Assembly (NCBI RefSeq): GCF_023156245.1
Contig: NZ_JAKZAH010000004.1
Coordinates: forward strand, 62,001 to 126,000
Length of the DNA stretch: 64,000 nt
Source: Marinobacter bryozoorum
Lineage (GTDB): Bacteria > Pseudomonadota > Gammaproteobacteria > Pseudomonadales > Oleiphilaceae
Direction: 5' to 3'
A model generated the notes under the pieces. It worked only from the letters and a program-made list of their open reading frames with translations. It searched no databases and had not been told where the DNA came from. Both the position numbers and the translations under genes were made by a program. Position 1 is the stretch's first letter. Each line of letters starts with the position of its first letter. Positions 27,137 through 41,115 of this stretch are shown here, in pieces.

Positions 27137-28090
27137 ATGAATCCTAATTACCTGGACTTCGAACAGCCAATTGCCGACCTGGAAGCCAAGATTGAAGAGC
27201 TTCGCCTGGTGGGAAATGATACCGAAATCAACATCACCGACGAGATCAACCGGCTGCGTACCAAGAGTATCAGTCTGACCGAGAGCATTTTCTCGGACCT
27301 GGCCTCCTGGGATGTTGCCCGGCTTGCCCGTCACCCCCGCCGGCCCTACACCCTCGACTACGTCGAAATGATGTTTGACGACTTCGATGAACTGCATGGC
27401 GACCGGGCCTACGCAGACGATCTGTCCATCGTTGGCGGTACCGCACGGCTGGATAACCAGCCGGTAATGGTAATCGGCCACCAGAAAGGCCGCGAAGTCC
27501 GGGACAAGGTGCGCCGCAACTTCGGCATGCCGCGCCCCGAAGGCTATCGCAAGGCCATGCGTCTGATGGAGATGGCCGAGCGCTTCCGCATGCCGGTACT
27601 GACCTTTATCGACACCCCCGGTGCCTACCCGGGTATTGGTGCCGAAGAGCGCGGGCAGAGCGAGGCTATCGCCCGCAACCTGGCGGTGATGTCGCGGCTC
27701 AAGACACCGATTCTCTCCACCGTGGTGGGTGAGGGCGGTTCCGGTGGCGCGCTGGCCATTGGTGTTTGTGACCACCTGTACATGCTCCAGTACTCCACCT
27801 ACGCGGTGATCTCGCCGGAAGGCTGCGCCTCCATCCTCTGGAAGAGCGCGGACTACGCCTCCCAGGCAGCGGAAGCCATGGGTGTGACCGCCCAGCGACT
27901 CAAGGAGCTGGGCGTGGCGGATACCGTCGTGAAAGAACCGTTGGGTGGCGCCCACCGTGACCCGCAAAAAATGGCGGACTCACTGAAAGAAGAACTGCTC
28001 AAGGGCCTGCACGAATATGGCAGCCTCAGCCAGGATGAACTGGTGGCGCGGCGCTATGAGCGCCTGACCCGCTATGACACCGGGCGGTAA
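27137..28090 (+). CDS. accA: Acetyl-CoA carboxylase carboxyltransferase subunit alpha
   Basis: A 317-residue subunit of the heterotetrameric acetyl-CoA carboxylase. With AccD it moves the carboxyl group from biotin to acetyl-CoA, giving malonyl-CoA for fatty acid synthesis. The N-terminal helix pair ([13 protein letters not shown]), the core [12 protein letters not shown] and the oxyanion-hole glycines in [10 protein letters not shown] are as in Escherichia coli AccA. The position after dnaE is conserved. The tail overlaps the start of tilS by 17 bases. Confidence 0.97.
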   Translation: MNPNYLDFEQPIADLEAKIEELRLVGNDTEINITDEINRLRTKSISLTESIFSDLASWDVARLARHPRRPYTLDYVEMMFDDFDELHGDRAYADDLSIVGGTARLDNQPVMVIGHQKGREVRDKVRRNFGMPRPEGYRKAMRLMEMAERFRMPVLTFIDTPGAYPGIGAEERGQSEAIARNLAVMSRLKTPILSTVVGEGGSGGALAIGVCDHLYMLQYSTYAVISPEGCASILWKSADYASQAAEAMGVTAQRLKELGVADTVVKEPLGGAHRDPQKMADSLKEELLKGLHEYGSLSQDELVARRYERLTRYDTGR

Positions 28091-29402
28091 TCCGCGCCCG
28101 GATGCTTTCTTTCCGGAACTGCTGGCGCCTTTGCAGGCGCTGACAGTCACCGGCCAGGTCCGGGTCGCCCTTTCAGGCGGCCTGGACTCCATGGTTCTTC
28201 TTCACCTTGCCCGCCAGGTGTTCGGCCAACCGGCCGGCCAGCTCTCCGCCGTTCACGTTAATCATCAGCTGCAACCTGCAGCGCAGGACTTTGAGTCTGC
28301 CTGCATCAGCGCCTGCGAGGCGCTTTCCGTCCCGCTGGAGGTGGTGCCGGTGAGCGTCAGCACAGCGGAATCCAGCGTGGAAACCGCTGCCCGCGATGCC
28401 CGTTACCAGGTATTTGCCCGGCTTATGGAGCCCGGGGATGTGTTGCTGATGGCCCATCATGGTGACGACCAGTCGGAAACCCTGCTGTTCCGTTTTGTTC
28501 GTGGTACCGGTGTTCGCGGTCTTGGTGGAATCCCGGCTGCTCGCCCCCTGGGGAAGGGGCGCGTGGTTCGCCCGCTGCTGGGTGTGAGCAGGGAGTGCCT
28601 GCATCGTCAGGCCGTGGCCGCAGGGATCCAGTGGCAGGAAGATCCCACCAATGCAGTGTCCGATGTGGATCGCAACTTCCTTCGCCACGAAATTATCCCG
28701 CGGCTGGCTGAGCGCTGGCCTGGTCTTAGGCAGCGGCTGGCAGCAACCGCCAGGGCCTGTAGTGAATCCCGTGAACTCGCAGACCTGCTGGCCCGCACCC
28801 ATTTTGAGCAACTGGCGGATGGACCTCACCGGATTTTCCTCGGAGGGGTTCGGCAGCTCCCGTTATCAGCCCGGCGAAACCTGCTCCAGTGGTGGTTGGG
28901 TGATGATCTCGGGCGAACCCTTTCTGACCCGGAATTGGAGGACCTGGTGAACTCGGCCCCGGACGCCAGGCCGGAAATCCTCGGTCACCGATTTGCCCTG
29001 TGCCGTTTCCGGGGCCATATTTACCGGGTTGCCCGGAACCCTGCGCCGCAAGCCGCAGATCAGTTGCTTGTGCCCGGGCAGTCTGTGCGTGATGGGGAAT
29101 TCACCATTTGCCTGCAGGGCAGGGCGGAGATTGACGAGGCAGCGAGGTTCCGGCTCACCCATCGTCGCGGTGGTGAGCGTTTGCGGGAGCGCGCTGGCGG
29201 GCCATCCCGGCCGCTGAAGAAGTGGCTGCAGGATCAGGGACTGCCACCCTGGGAAAGGGAGCGGTTGCCACTGATATTCCGGGGTGAGGCGTTGGTGGCA
29301 GTCGGGGATCTGTGGCAGTCACCGGAGCTGGAGTGCGCGACAGCCGGAGGCTGGCAGCTCGATATACGACGGGGGAGGGGCAGTACCTGCGGCAGTAAAT
29401 AG
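28074..29402 (+). CDS. tilS: tRNA(Ile)-lysidine synthase
   Basis: A 442-residue enzyme that converts cytidine 34 of the CAU anticodon of a tRNA(Ile) to lysidine, so that it reads AUA codons. The ATP-binding PP-loop is SGGLDS near residue 35, followed by the HHGDDQSET motif near 125. The TilS central and C-terminal substrate-binding domains follow (GERLRERAG and KKWLQDQG). The ATG sits 17 bases before the accA stop in another frame, an overlap that suggests coupling. The first dozen residues are not conserved in the family, so a start slightly further in cannot be excluded. Confidence 0.93.
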   Translation: MTPGGNPRPDAFFPELLAPLQALTVTGQVRVALSGGLDSMVLLHLARQVFGQPAGQLSAVHVNHQLQPAAQDFESACISACEALSVPLEVVPVSVSTAESSVETAARDARYQVFARLMEPGDVLLMAHHGDDQSETLLFRFVRGTGVRGLGGIPAARPLGKGRVVRPLLGVSRECLHRQAVAAGIQWQEDPTNAVSDVDRNFLRHEIIPRLAERWPGLRQRLAATARACSESRELADLLARTHFEQLADGPHRIFLGGVRQLPLSARRNLLQWWLGDDLGRTLSDPELEDLVNSAPDARPEILGHRFALCRFRGHIYRVARNPAPQAADQLLVPGQSVRDGEFTICLQGRAEIDEAARFRLTHRRGGERLRERAGGPSRPLKKWLQDQGLPPWERERLPLIFRGEALVAVGDLWQSPELECATAGGWQLDIRRGRGSTCGSK

Positions 29403-29415
29403 CAGGCTGTCCTGA

Positions 29416-32008
<2,593 letters not shown>

Positions 32009-32072
32009 AGTTAAGCCGGCAACGCCATGAACTGTGGAATGTTTCTTCAAGTCAGACACTATCCGGAGATAG

Positions 32073-33374
<1,302 letters not shown>

Positions 33375-33386
33375 CCGGCCTGAAAG

Positions 33387-33414
33387 CCAGTCCGTGCATC
33401 ATGGCGCGGACTGG
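33387..33414 (+). terminator. Strong hairpin after eno
   Basis: An 11-base stem (33387-33397 with 33404-33414, one G-U pair) closes a six-base loop 12 bases beyond the eno stop. It lacks a T run, so it could stabilise the eno mRNA end or act as a partial terminator before ftsB. Confidence 0.5.
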
Positions 33415-33512
33415 GCTAGACTCTGGTGGCCAACGGTGAGGGCAGGTCTGGCGGCCCTCAGGCGGCGTCGGCATCGTGGTCTGGCCACGAAACGGAATAA
33501 TGGAATCGTGTC

Positions 33513-33785
33513 ATGAAAGTGCTCTGGTCCGTCATGGTAATACTGATTGTCCTGCTACAGGTACGCCTGTGGGTGGGAGAAGGCAGTTATGCCCAGGTCT
33601 GGAGCCTGAGTGATACGATCGCCGAGCAACGGGCGGAAAATGCAAAGCTTTCCGCCCGTAACGAGCGCCTCTATGCTGAGGTCCGCAACCTGGGTTCCGG
33701 CCAGGGAGCCGTTGAAGAGCGAGCCCGAAAGAACCTGGGCCTGATTCACCGTGACGAAACCTTCTTCCTGGTCGTGGAGCCCTGA
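33513..33785 (+). CDS. ftsB: Cell division protein FtsB
   Basis: A 90-residue bitopic membrane protein of the divisome that joins FtsL and FtsQ at the septum. It has a transmembrane helix at about residues 3-20, a periplasmic coiled coil at about 28-65 (IAEQRAENAKLSARNERL) and the conserved end GLIHRDETFF. Length and position between eno and ispD are classical. Confidence 0.93.
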   Translation: MKVLWSVMVILIVLLQVRLWVGEGSYAQVWSLSDTIAEQRAENAKLSARNERLYAEVRNLGSGQGAVEERARKNLGLIHRDETFFLVVEP

Positions 33786-33812
33786 GTTTCTGACCGCTAC
33801 CATTACCACTCT

Positions 33813-34523
33813 ATGAACGCCCATCGTTTCTGGCTTGTCGTACCTGCTGCGGGCATTGGCCAGCGCATGCAGGCTGACCTTCCCAAGCAGTACCTGACCC
33901 TCAATGGCCGCTTTGTGCTGGATGTGACCCTTGATCGCCTTCTATCCTGCGGGCCCTGGGCGGGTTGCGTGGTTCCCCTTCACCGGGACGACCGCTGGTG
34001 GCCAGTGAGCTCCAGTTCAGGCGACCCCCGAATCGAGCCCTGTGCCGGTGGTGCAGAGCGCGCCGGCTCTGTGCTGGCAGCCCTGGAACACCTTCAGGGC
34101 CGGGCTGGTGATGCCGACTGGGTGCTGGTACATGACGTGGCCCGCCCCTGTGTTTACCCGGAGGATATCGCCCGGCTCAGAGCCACCCTTGCGGACGACC
34201 CTTGTGGCGGATTGCTGGCAGCGCCGGTTTCCGACACCATCAAGGAGGTGGCCCCCGACTCTGACCAGGTGCTGGCGACCCGTGACCGGAAATCGTTGTG
34301 GAGGGCCTTCACCCCCCAGATGTTCCGCTACCAGGCTTTGTTCTCGGCATTGCAGCAAGGCATCCATGAGCATCAGGGTGCCATTACCGATGAAGCCTCT
34401 GCCATGGAGCTGGCGGGCTGGCAGCCGAGGGTGGTGCCCGGGCGCACTGATAACATCAAGATAACCGTTCCCGAAGACCTGGCGCTGGCGGAGTTTATCC
34501 TCACCCGTCAGGCTGCTGGATAA
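33813..34523 (+). CDS. ispD: 2-C-methyl-D-erythritol 4-phosphate cytidylyltransferase
   Basis: A 236-residue enzyme of the non-mevalonate isoprenoid pathway that attaches CMP to methylerythritol phosphate. The CTP-binding start is [10 protein letters not shown] with LPKQY, and the later VHDVARP and TDEASA motifs are present. It is separated from ispF by 25 bases, so the two sequential pathway enzymes are co-transcribed. Confidence 0.96.
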   Translation: MNAHRFWLVVPAAGIGQRMQADLPKQYLTLNGRFVLDVTLDRLLSCGPWAGCVVPLHRDDRWWPVSSSSGDPRIEPCAGGAERAGSVLAALEHLQGRAGDADWVLVHDVARPCVYPEDIARLRATLADDPCGGLLAAPVSDTIKEVAPDSDQVLATRDRKSLWRAFTPQMFRYQALFSALQQGIHEHQGAITDEASAMELAGWQPRVVPGRTDNIKITVPEDLALAEFILTRQAAG

Positions 34524-34548
34524 AACCACTGATCAACAGGCTGGTGTT

Positions 34549-35028
34549 ATGCGAATAGGACAGGGCTTTGATGTCCACGCCTTCTGTGAGGGCTCTGAAA
34601 TAATTCTGGGCGGCGTGACTATCCCCCATAACCAGGCTCTGAAGGCCCACTCTGATGGTGATGTCCTGCTGCACGCCATTGCCGATGCGCTGTTGGGTGC
34701 TGCCGCCCTGGGAGATATTGGCCACCTTTTCCCGGACACCAGTGACGAGTGGGCCGGGGCTGACAGCCGGGTACTGCTGCGCGAAGTGCGGCGGCAGATT
34801 GCTGACCGCGGCCTGGAAGTGGTCAACGTAGACAGTACCATCATCGCCCAGGCGCCGAAGATGGCGCCCCACGTAGCAGCCATGCGCCAGCACATTGCCG
34901 AAGACCTGGGTATTTCCATGGATCGAGTCAGCGTCAAGGCGACCACGACCGAAAAACTCGGCTTCACCGGGCGGGGTGAAGGTATTGCCTGCCAGGCGGC
35001 CTGCCTGCTGGATGACGCGCGCCCATGA
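34549..35028 (+). CDS. ispF: 2-C-methyl-D-erythritol 2,4-cyclodiphosphate synthase
   Basis: A 159-residue trimeric enzyme forming the cyclodiphosphate intermediate of isoprenoid synthesis. The zinc ligands are D8 and H10 in GFDVHAF and H42 in the HSDGD motif. The C-terminal [15 protein letters not shown] is typical. It overlaps truD by 4 bases. Confidence 0.97.
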   Translation: MRIGQGFDVHAFCEGSEIILGGVTIPHNQALKAHSDGDVLLHAIADALLGAAALGDIGHLFPDTSDEWAGADSRVLLREVRRQIADRGLEVVNVDSTIIAQAPKMAPHVAAMRQHIAEDLGISMDRVSVKATTTEKLGFTGRGEGIACQAACLLDDARP

Positions 35029-36071
35029 GCAGCTGGCGACTGGAATGGCCCTGGGCTGATGGTGAACCGGCAGGTTCCGGGACGCTCAAATCCTGCCCGG
35101 AAGATTTTCGGGTGACGGAAATCCTGGAAACTGGGGGGCCGGTTCTTGAGCTCGCCCCGTTGGCACTACCGGAGCAGCTGGCGGTGCCCGGGCAGGGCGA
35201 ACACCTGCTGATCTACCTGGAAAAGACCGGCGATAATACGTCCTGGGTCGCCAGTGAGCTTGGAAAGCTGGCTGGGTGTGGCGACCGGGGTGTTGGTTAC
35301 TGCGGCCTCAAGGACCGGCATGCGGTCACCCGGCAATGGTTCAGTGTGCAACGCCCGGGACTCGAGGCAGACGATGCCGGGTTCCTGCAGGCTGTGCAAG
35401 GAATGCAGGCGCAGTGGCAGGTTCTGGCTGTGGCCCGTCGGGAGCGTAAACTTCGCACCGGCGAGCATCGGGCTAACCGATTCGAGGTCAGGCTACGCAA
35501 TCTCACCGGGGATTCCGGGGCAATCACTGGGCGTCTGCAGGCGATTCGCAACCATGGTTGTCCGAACTATTTCGGTTCGCAACGCTTTGGCCACGAAGGC
35601 GGTAACCTGGACCGGGCTATCTCGATGGCTGCGAATGCCGGCCGCAACCGTCGGAAACGGCGGGGAGGCCGTAACCGTGAAGGCCTGTACCTTTCCGCGG
35701 CCCGCTCCTGGCTGTTCAATGAGGTGTTGGCCGAGCGGGTTATCCAGGGAAACTGGGACTCAATGCTGGAAGGTGAGCCGACATCTGAGCCCAGCGGTCC
35801 GCTGTGGGGTGATGGGGGCACCCTGGCAACCGGCTTGCAGGAAGGGCTCGAGCGGGAAGTCGTTGCACGTCATCCGGAAATGGCGCAGGTGTTTGCCAGC
35901 TCCCGCATGGCGCCGGATCGTCGCCCACTCAGGGTCCTGCCTGCTGACCTGGACTGGTCTTTCCACCAGTCCGGTGACAACCACTGGCTGGATCTGTCGT
36001 TCACTCTTTCTCCCGGGCAATACGCGACCACCTTGCTCTCCTCAGTGATTGAAATAGACGCCACCCGCTGA
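35025..36071 (+). CDS. truD: tRNA pseudouridine(13) synthase TruD
   Basis: A 348-residue pseudouridine synthase acting on uridine 13 of tRNA(Glu). The catalytic Asp lies in [12 protein letters not shown], and NYFGSQRFG and the TRUD insertion domain follow. Full length. The start overlaps the ispF stop by 4 bases. About 140 bases without a gene follow before surE; they include a distant inverted repeat TAACCCGC/GCGGGTTA around 36127-36179 and no convincing promoter spacing. Confidence 0.95.
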   Translation: MSSWRLEWPWADGEPAGSGTLKSCPEDFRVTEILETGGPVLELAPLALPEQLAVPGQGEHLLIYLEKTGDNTSWVASELGKLAGCGDRGVGYCGLKDRHAVTRQWFSVQRPGLEADDAGFLQAVQGMQAQWQVLAVARRERKLRTGEHRANRFEVRLRNLTGDSGAITGRLQAIRNHGCPNYFGSQRFGHEGGNLDRAISMAANAGRNRRKRRGGRNREGLYLSAARSWLFNEVLAERVIQGNWDSMLEGEPTSEPSGPLWGDGGTLATGLQEGLEREVVARHPEMAQVFASSRMAPDRRPLRVLPADLDWSFHQSGDNHWLDLSFTLSPGQYATTLLSSVIEIDATR

Positions 36072-36211
36072 TTTCCTGCGTTATTCCGATGGCGGCAGTT
36101 GCCATAATTTCCGCGCCGTGACAGAAATAACCCGCTTTATCCGTTAGAATTCCTCATCGCTTTTAAAAATGGCGGGTTACCGCCAGGACCGATTTGGAGA
36201 GACTGGAAATC

Positions 36212-36961
36212 GTGCGTATCTTGCTGTCGAACGATGATGGAGTGCATTCCCCGGGGCTGGTGGTGCTTCACGCAGGCCTGGAAGGGCTGGCAGACCTGGA
36301 GGTGGTTGCCCCGGACCGGGACCACAGTGGTGCCAGTAATTCCCTGACCCTCAACCGGCCATTAACCGTGGAAAAACACCCGGGGGGCTTTCAGTCAGTG
36401 GACGGCACCCCCACCGACTGCGTTCACCTGGCGGTAAACGGGCTCTTTGATGAGCCCTTTGACCGGGTTGTTTCCGGTATTAATACCCACGCTAACCTTG
36501 GCGATGACATTATCTATTCCGGCACTGTGGCAGCCGCCACCGAAGGTCGCCACCTGGGTCTGCCTGCCATTGCCGTATCCCTGGTGAACGAGGGGCATTT
36601 CCATTACGAAACCGCGGCCCGGGTAGTACGCGAGCTGCTGGAACGGGAAGACCTGCCGGATCTCGGTAGTCGCTGCATCCTCAACGTCAATGTGCCGGAT
36701 GTCCCCTGGGGTGAGATCGCCGGTTTCCGGGTGACTCGCCTTGGCCACCGCGCCCGGGCCCAGGGCGCCGTTCCCATGACGTGCCCGAGGGGCAGGTCCC
36801 GCTACTGGATCGGCGCAGCCGGGGCGGGCGCTGATGCCGGGCCCGGTACGGATTTCCATGCCATCAGCCAGAACTACGTGTCCATCACGCCGGTCCATAT
36901 TGATATGACCAAGCACGATGCCCTGTCATCGTTAAGGCAATGGGTGGAGGCCGGACGCTGA
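36212..36961 (+). CDS. surE: 5'/3'-nucleotidase SurE
   Basis: A 249-residue stationary-phase survival phosphatase that dephosphorylates nucleoside monophosphates. The metal site is SNDDG at the N terminus, with the conserved Ser in SGASNS and Asn in [11 protein letters not shown]. The GTG at 36212 is chosen because SurE proteins begin with (M/V)RILLSNDDG and because GGAGAGACTGG lies at the right distance; an upstream TTG would add six residues. Its stop overlaps the pcm start by one base. Confidence 0.95.
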   Translation: MRILLSNDDGVHSPGLVVLHAGLEGLADLEVVAPDRDHSGASNSLTLNRPLTVEKHPGGFQSVDGTPTDCVHLAVNGLFDEPFDRVVSGINTHANLGDDIIYSGTVAAATEGRHLGLPAIAVSLVNEGHFHYETAARVVRELLEREDLPDLGSRCILNVNVPDVPWGEIAGFRVTRLGHRARAQGAVPMTCPRGRSRYWIGAAGAGADAGPGTDFHAISQNYVSITPVHIDMTKHDALSSLRQWVEAGR

Positions 36962-37614
36962 TGGTTGCTATTGATGGAATCGGAATGACCTCCCGACGTA
37001 CCCGGCTGCGTTTGATCCAGCGCCTCCGGGAAGCGGGTATCCGGGACGAGCGGGTGCTCGGCGTTATGGAGGAGATACCCCGCCATATCTTCCTGGACGA
37101 AGCCCTGGCCCACCGGGCCTACGAAGACACAGCGCTGCCCATTGGTTACAGCCAGACCCTCTCCCAGCCCTATATTGTCGCGCGGATGACCGAGGTTTTG
37201 ATGGGCACCAGCCCCAAAAAAGTGCTCGAGCTCGGTACCGGGTCCGGTTACCAGACCGCCATCCTGGCCCGTCTGTGCGACGAGGTGTACAGCGTCGAGC
37301 GCATCAAACCACTGCAGGACAAGGCGCGGGAGCGCATGCATCTGCTGAAGCTGCGCAATGTCATGATGCGGCTGGCGGATGGACCCATGGGCTGGCCTGA
37401 GCAGGCACCCTTTGACGGAATTATCGTGACTGCGGCCCCCAGGACGGTTCCCCAGGAGTTGCTGGGCCAGTTGGCGGACGGAGGTGTCATGGTGATTCCC
37501 GTTGGAGAGGAACACCAGATGCTTGTAAAGATTACCAGGGATGGCGACCAGTTCCATACCGAGGATGTTGAGGCGGTGCGATTCGTACCGTTGTTGGGAG
37601 GGGTTGTTCGTTGA
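36961..37614 (+). CDS. pcm: Protein-L-isoaspartate O-methyltransferase
   Basis: A 217-residue repair enzyme that methylates isoaspartyl residues in aged proteins, using S-adenosylmethionine. The motifs [16 protein letters not shown] and [12 protein letters not shown] (cofactor loop) are clear. The ATG at 36961 shares a base with the surE stop codon (TGATG), so surE and pcm are coupled. The neighbour order is the well-known surE-pcm-nlpD-rpoS stationary-phase cluster, interrupted here by a DUF368 gene. Confidence 0.95.
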   Translation: MVAIDGIGMTSRRTRLRLIQRLREAGIRDERVLGVMEEIPRHIFLDEALAHRAYEDTALPIGYSQTLSQPYIVARMTEVLMGTSPKKVLELGTGSGYQTAILARLCDEVYSVERIKPLQDKARERMHLLKLRNVMMRLADGPMGWPEQAPFDGIIVTAAPRTVPQELLGQLADGGVMVIPVGEEHQMLVKITRDGDQFHTEDVEAVRFVPLLGGVVR

Positions 37615-38567
37615 ACGGACTGCTTCAGTACACCGGGGTTTTTCTCCGGGGTATGGCCATGGGGGCGGCAGACGTAGTGCCGGGGGTGTCCGGTGGTACG
37701 GTAGCGTTTATTACAGGAATCTATTTCCGCCTGCTCGGGGCTATCGCCGCAGTACCGTCAGCGCTACTCAGCGACCTGCTCCGGGGGCGGGTACGCCGCT
37801 TCTGGAACCGGGTTGACGGTAGCTTCCTGGTCAGTCTGTTGGCCGGCATCCTGGTGAGTATAGGCACGCTCGCCAATATGATTACCTGGGGCCTGGATAC
37901 CTATCCGGTCGCCTTGTGGAGCTTCTTTTTCGGGCTGATTCTTGCCTCCGTCTGGCACCTACTGGGGCAGGTGAAAGCACCCAGTCGCTGGTTGGTGGTT
38001 CCCGTTGTCGCGGGTGCGGCCTTCGCCTGGTGGGTAACGACATTGGCCGCTGGCCAGGTGGACCCGGGTGCCCTGGCGTTCTTCCTGTCCGGCGCAGTCG
38101 CTATTTGCGCAATGATACTGCCGGGCTTGTCCGGTAGCTTTATCCTGCTGGTGCTGGGTATGTATGCGCCGGTATTGTCGGCGGTAAAGGAGCTGGATCT
38201 GGCCATTATCAGCCTTTTCATGGCAGGCTGCGTGCTGGGTTTGTTGAGTTTTGCGCGCTTACTCGGTTTCGCATTACGCAAGGCCCACGATGGGGTATTG
38301 GCGCTATTGACCGGTTTTATGATTGGCGCCCTGAATCGGGTATGGCCCTGGCAGGAAGTGCTCAGCTCGCGGACCGACAGTATTGGTGACAGGGTTCCCC
38401 TCGAGCAGGTCAGTGTATCGCCGATGCGCTATACCGAGGTTACCGGCGAGCCGGCCCAGGTACCGGTAGCCGTGGTGGCCCTTCTAGTGGGGTTGGCTAT
38501 TGTGCTGCTGGGGGAATGGCTGGCGGGGCGCTCTTCTCGGGCGGAATTGGCCGCAGGAAAGATGTGA
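37611..38567 (+). CDS. DUF368 membrane protein
   Basis: A 318-residue inner-membrane protein with about eight hydrophobic helices and the family signature [17 protein letters not shown] near the N terminus; a second similar motif [10 protein letters not shown] appears near residue 165, suggesting an internal duplication. DUF368 proteins are widespread; related proteins have been linked to undecaprenyl phosphate recycling (PopT), so lipid-carrier flipping is possible. The TTG start overlaps the pcm stop by 4 bases, implying coupling. Confidence 0.83.
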   Translation: MNGLLQYTGVFLRGMAMGAADVVPGVSGGTVAFITGIYFRLLGAIAAVPSALLSDLLRGRVRRFWNRVDGSFLVSLLAGILVSIGTLANMITWGLDTYPVALWSFFFGLILASVWHLLGQVKAPSRWLVVPVVAGAAFAWWVTTLAAGQVDPGALAFFLSGAVAICAMILPGLSGSFILLVLGMYAPVLSAVKELDLAIISLFMAGCVLGLLSFARLLGFALRKAHDGVLALLTGFMIGALNRVWPWQEVLSSRTDSIGDRVPLEQVSVSPMRYTEVTGEPAQVPVAVVALLVGLAIVLLGEWLAGRSSRAELAAGKM

Positions 38568-38803
38568 CTGAAGGGCCAATACCGGAGGTATTACCGCATA
38601 GTATTGCGAGATTAATCACAGCAGTACTGAGATGGATGTTACTTTTTCAGAGGTTATTTGTTTCCGACGGTAACACCCTGCGGCTCCGGGTAACCCGGAT
38701 ATGTGAATAAAAGATGCAATAAATTAGTGGGTTAGAGGATTTACCGTTAATCCATGTTAAGCTGAAAAGATAATTTCGAGATAAAAACGATATCAATATA
38801 TCC
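38568..38803 (+). promoter_or_regulatory. AT-rich upstream region of nlpD
   Basis: A 236-base gap, much richer in A and T than its surroundings. A small perfect hairpin AATACC/GGTATT (38578-38592) lies just after the DUF368 gene. Sequences such as GATAAT (38769-38774) resemble a -10 box, but no partner box at proper spacing was found. It probably carries the nlpD promoter. Confidence 0.4.
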
Positions 38804-39655
38804 GTGAATTATAGCTCCAGCCAGCAAGGTACGGGTCTCGTCCCCCGTTCTCCGATCCGCCCGGGTCGGGGAAAACCGCTGCTTTTGTTGTTATTTGCGG
38901 TGCTGATACTCCCCGCCCTCGTTGGCTGTAACACTTCGGCGATCTACGGCGACGGGGCTTACAACCCGCCAGTTTACTGGGGGCGACACGTGGTTGAGCG
39001 CGGCGACACCCTCTACAGCATCGCCTGGCGTTACGGCCGCGACTACCGGGAACTCGGTGATGCCAACGGAATTGGTCCCCCTTACCGGATCTACCCCGGG
39101 CAGGTTATTCGCCTTGACCGGCGAGGCAAGACCCCGGCCGGTGGTACCAGGGTAGCGTCCTCTCCGAAGCCTCCCCGGGAATCCGGGCGCAAGAAATCCA
39201 CACCCGCCCCGAAACCTGAACCAAAGGTTACCCGCAAACCGGACACCAATGTTGATGTTTCCCGGCAAACCCAGACTGTTTCAGATATTAACTGGCGCTG
39301 GCCACACATTGGTACGGTAATTGCAAAATTTTCTACATCCGGAAAAATGAACAAAGGTATTGATATTGCCGGAAATTCCGGCGACCCGGTAAGGGCCGCG
39401 GCCGATGGCAACGTGGTCTATGCGGGTAATGGGCTGCTGGGGTATGGCAACCTGATTATCATTAACCACAACGAGCACTATCTCAGTGCCTATGCCCATA
39501 ACCGGCGCATCCTCGTTGCAGAAGGGGAGGACGTGAAGCAGGGCCAGACGATTGCGGAACTGGGAAGTACCGGCACCGACGGCAACAGGCTTCACTTCGA
39601 GATACGCAGGAATGGCAACCCGGTTGACCCGATGCCGTACCTGCCACGACGCTGA
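38804..39655 (+). CDS. nlpD: LysM/M23 lipoprotein NlpD
   Basis: A 283-residue outer-membrane lipoprotein (lipobox LVGC, Cys 42) with a LysM peptidoglycan-binding domain (about 60-107), a Pro/Lys-rich linker and a C-terminal LytM/M23 domain (about 170-283). The metal-site residues of active M23 enzymes are missing: Asn replaces His in NKGIDIAG, and the HLH motif reads RLH. It is therefore an activator of a septal amidase (AmiC type) and not a hydrolase. The GTG at 38804 is the first possible start after an in-frame stop at 38771 and has no clear ribosome-binding site; the long N-terminal region before the hydrophobic core is unusual. Position before rpoS is conserved. Confidence 0.93.
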   Translation: MNYSSSQQGTGLVPRSPIRPGRGKPLLLLLFAVLILPALVGCNTSAIYGDGAYNPPVYWGRHVVERGDTLYSIAWRYGRDYRELGDANGIGPPYRIYPGQVIRLDRRGKTPAGGTRVASSPKPPRESGRKKSTPAPKPEPKVTRKPDTNVDVSRQTQTVSDINWRWPHIGTVIAKFSTSGKMNKGIDIAGNSGDPVRAAADGNVVYAGNGLLGYGNLIIINHNEHYLSAYAHNRRILVAEGEDVKQGQTIAELGSTGTDGNRLHFEIRRNGNPVDPMPYLPRR

Positions 39656-39945
39656 GAAGTGTTCCTTTCAGCGGGAACACAGTAAAAGAAAGCAGGGAGG
39701 CATAAAAAATTTCCAAACAAGGCACACTGTCATCAGACCGACGTCGAACTCTGATAACAAGAAGAAGTGAGCTGGTCCGTCATTATCGCACTGGCCAGAA
39801 ACAGAAATGACCTGAATCCCAAGCAAGAAAAGAGAAGCCCACAACAAGAATAATCGTGGGTAAACATCCGGCAAGGCCCGGGGATGTCCAGACCCCTGAG
39901 CCCGGAGCGTGCCGACCGGATCATTTGAAAGGCGGGGCAAGAGTT
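39656..39945 (+). promoter_or_regulatory. Long rpoS leader with two hairpins
   Basis: The 290 bases between nlpD and rpoS are purine-rich and hold no convincing gene. Hairpins are visible at 39659-39680 (GTGTTCC/GGAACAC, just after nlpD, possibly a weak terminator) and at 39864-39887 (ACATCC/GGATGT, about 58 bases before the rpoS start). In related bacteria the main rpoS promoter lies within nlpD, so this stretch is probably an untranslated leader that could control translation. Confidence 0.5.
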
Positions 39946-40947
39946 ATGTCTGCAGAAGAAGAGATGATCATCGATCGTGTTGCTGATGTAGAAGAGGCGG
40001 AAGAGGAGGTGGAGGCCCCGGTGGCGTCCGCTATGGAAACTCCGGGAGGCGCGGCGGCGCAGGTGTCAGGAGCACAGGGGTTTACCCCCCACGACCGGTA
40101 TTTCGGCAACCAGAAACAACTGGACGCCACCCAGCTCTACCTCAATGAGATCGGCTTTTCGCCGTTGCTTACCCCCGAAGAAGAGGTCTATTTTGCGCGT
40201 CTGGCCCGCAAGGGAGAGGAGTCCGGACGCAAGCGTATGATCGAGAGTAACCTTCGGCTGGTGGTGAAAATTGCCCGGCGCTACGTTAATCGCGGCCTGA
40301 CCCTGCTGGACCTGATCGAAGAAGGCAACCTTGGCCTCATTCGCGCAGTGGAGAAGTTTGACCCGGAGCGGGGCTTCCGCTTTTCCACCTATGCCACCTG
40401 GTGGATCCGTCAGACCATCGAGCGGGCCATCATGAACCAGACCCGCACCATCCGCCTGCCCATCCATGTGGTCAAGGAACTGAACCTCTACCTGCGGGCG
40501 GCCCGGGAACTGACCCAGAAACTGGACCATGAGCCATCGGCAGAAGAAATCGCCCGTATGGTGGACAAGCCGATCAGTGACGTTGAGCGCATGCTGGGAC
40601 TCAATGAGCGGGTGGCCTCCATGGATACCCCCATCGGTGCCGGTGGTGAGAAATCCCTGCTCGATACCGTAGCGGACGAGGGCGCCACGGACCCCGCGGA
40701 CCTGCTGCAGGATGATAACCTGTGTGCCTGCCTGGAACAGTGGATTGACCAGCTCAGCGACAAGCAACAGGAAGTCCTGGCGCGCCGTTTCGGGTTACGG
40801 GGATATCCCACCTGCACCCTGGAAGAAGTGGGCCAGGAAATTGGGCTTACCCGCGAGCGGGTACGGCAGATCCAGGTGGAGGCCCTGCGTCGCCTGCGGG
40901 AGATCCTCGAGAAGGAAGGCCTGTCCAGCGGTCTGCTGTTCAAGTAA
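39946..40947 (+). CDS. rpoS: RNA polymerase sigma factor RpoS
   Basis: A 333-residue group 2 sigma-70 factor, the master regulator of stationary phase and stress. Regions: 1.2 ([16 protein letters not shown]), 2 with [16 protein letters not shown] that binds and melts the -10 element, 3, and 4.2 with the helix-turn-helix [20 protein letters not shown]. The length equals that of Pseudomonas RpoS. The ATG at 39946 is the family's normal start, preceded by a GGCGGGGCAAGAG run. The N-terminal acidic stretch is as in homologues. Expected regulation is by the nlpD promoter, the long leader and proteolysis. Confidence 0.97.
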   Translation: MSAEEEMIIDRVADVEEAEEEVEAPVASAMETPGGAAAQVSGAQGFTPHDRYFGNQKQLDATQLYLNEIGFSPLLTPEEEVYFARLARKGEESGRKRMIESNLRLVVKIARRYVNRGLTLLDLIEEGNLGLIRAVEKFDPERGFRFSTYATWWIRQTIERAIMNQTRTIRLPIHVVKELNLYLRAARELTQKLDHEPSAEEIARMVDKPISDVERMLGLNERVASMDTPIGAGGEKSLLDTVADEGATDPADLLQDDNLCACLEQWIDQLSDKQQEVLARRFGLRGYPTCTLEEVGQEIGLTRERVRQIQVEALRRLREILEKEGLSSGLLFK

Positions 40948-40971
40948 CCCGCCTGGAAATACCTGTGAAGC

Positions 40972-40996
40972 AGCCGGCTCCCGTAGTCGGCTTTTT
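40972..40996 (+). terminator. Intrinsic terminator of rpoS
   Basis: A short stem AGCCG/CGGCT (40972-40976 with 40988-40992), followed by five T residues, stands 25 bases after the rpoS stop. The stem is only 5 bases, so strength is uncertain. Confidence 0.55.
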
Positions 40997-41115
40997 CATG
41001 TTTACGGTAAAGTGTGATCCGGTCCGAAACCGCGCTGCCCGTAAGCCGGCTTTCTCCGGTACTATTTCGGAGTCCCGACAGGTGGGGCGATAATAACCAG
41101 AAACAGGAGTATTCA

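Noticed and set aside
36119..36150. GTGACA/TAGAAT pair as a surE promoter.
   Set aside because: The spacer between the boxes is 21 bases, too long for a normal sigma-70 promoter.
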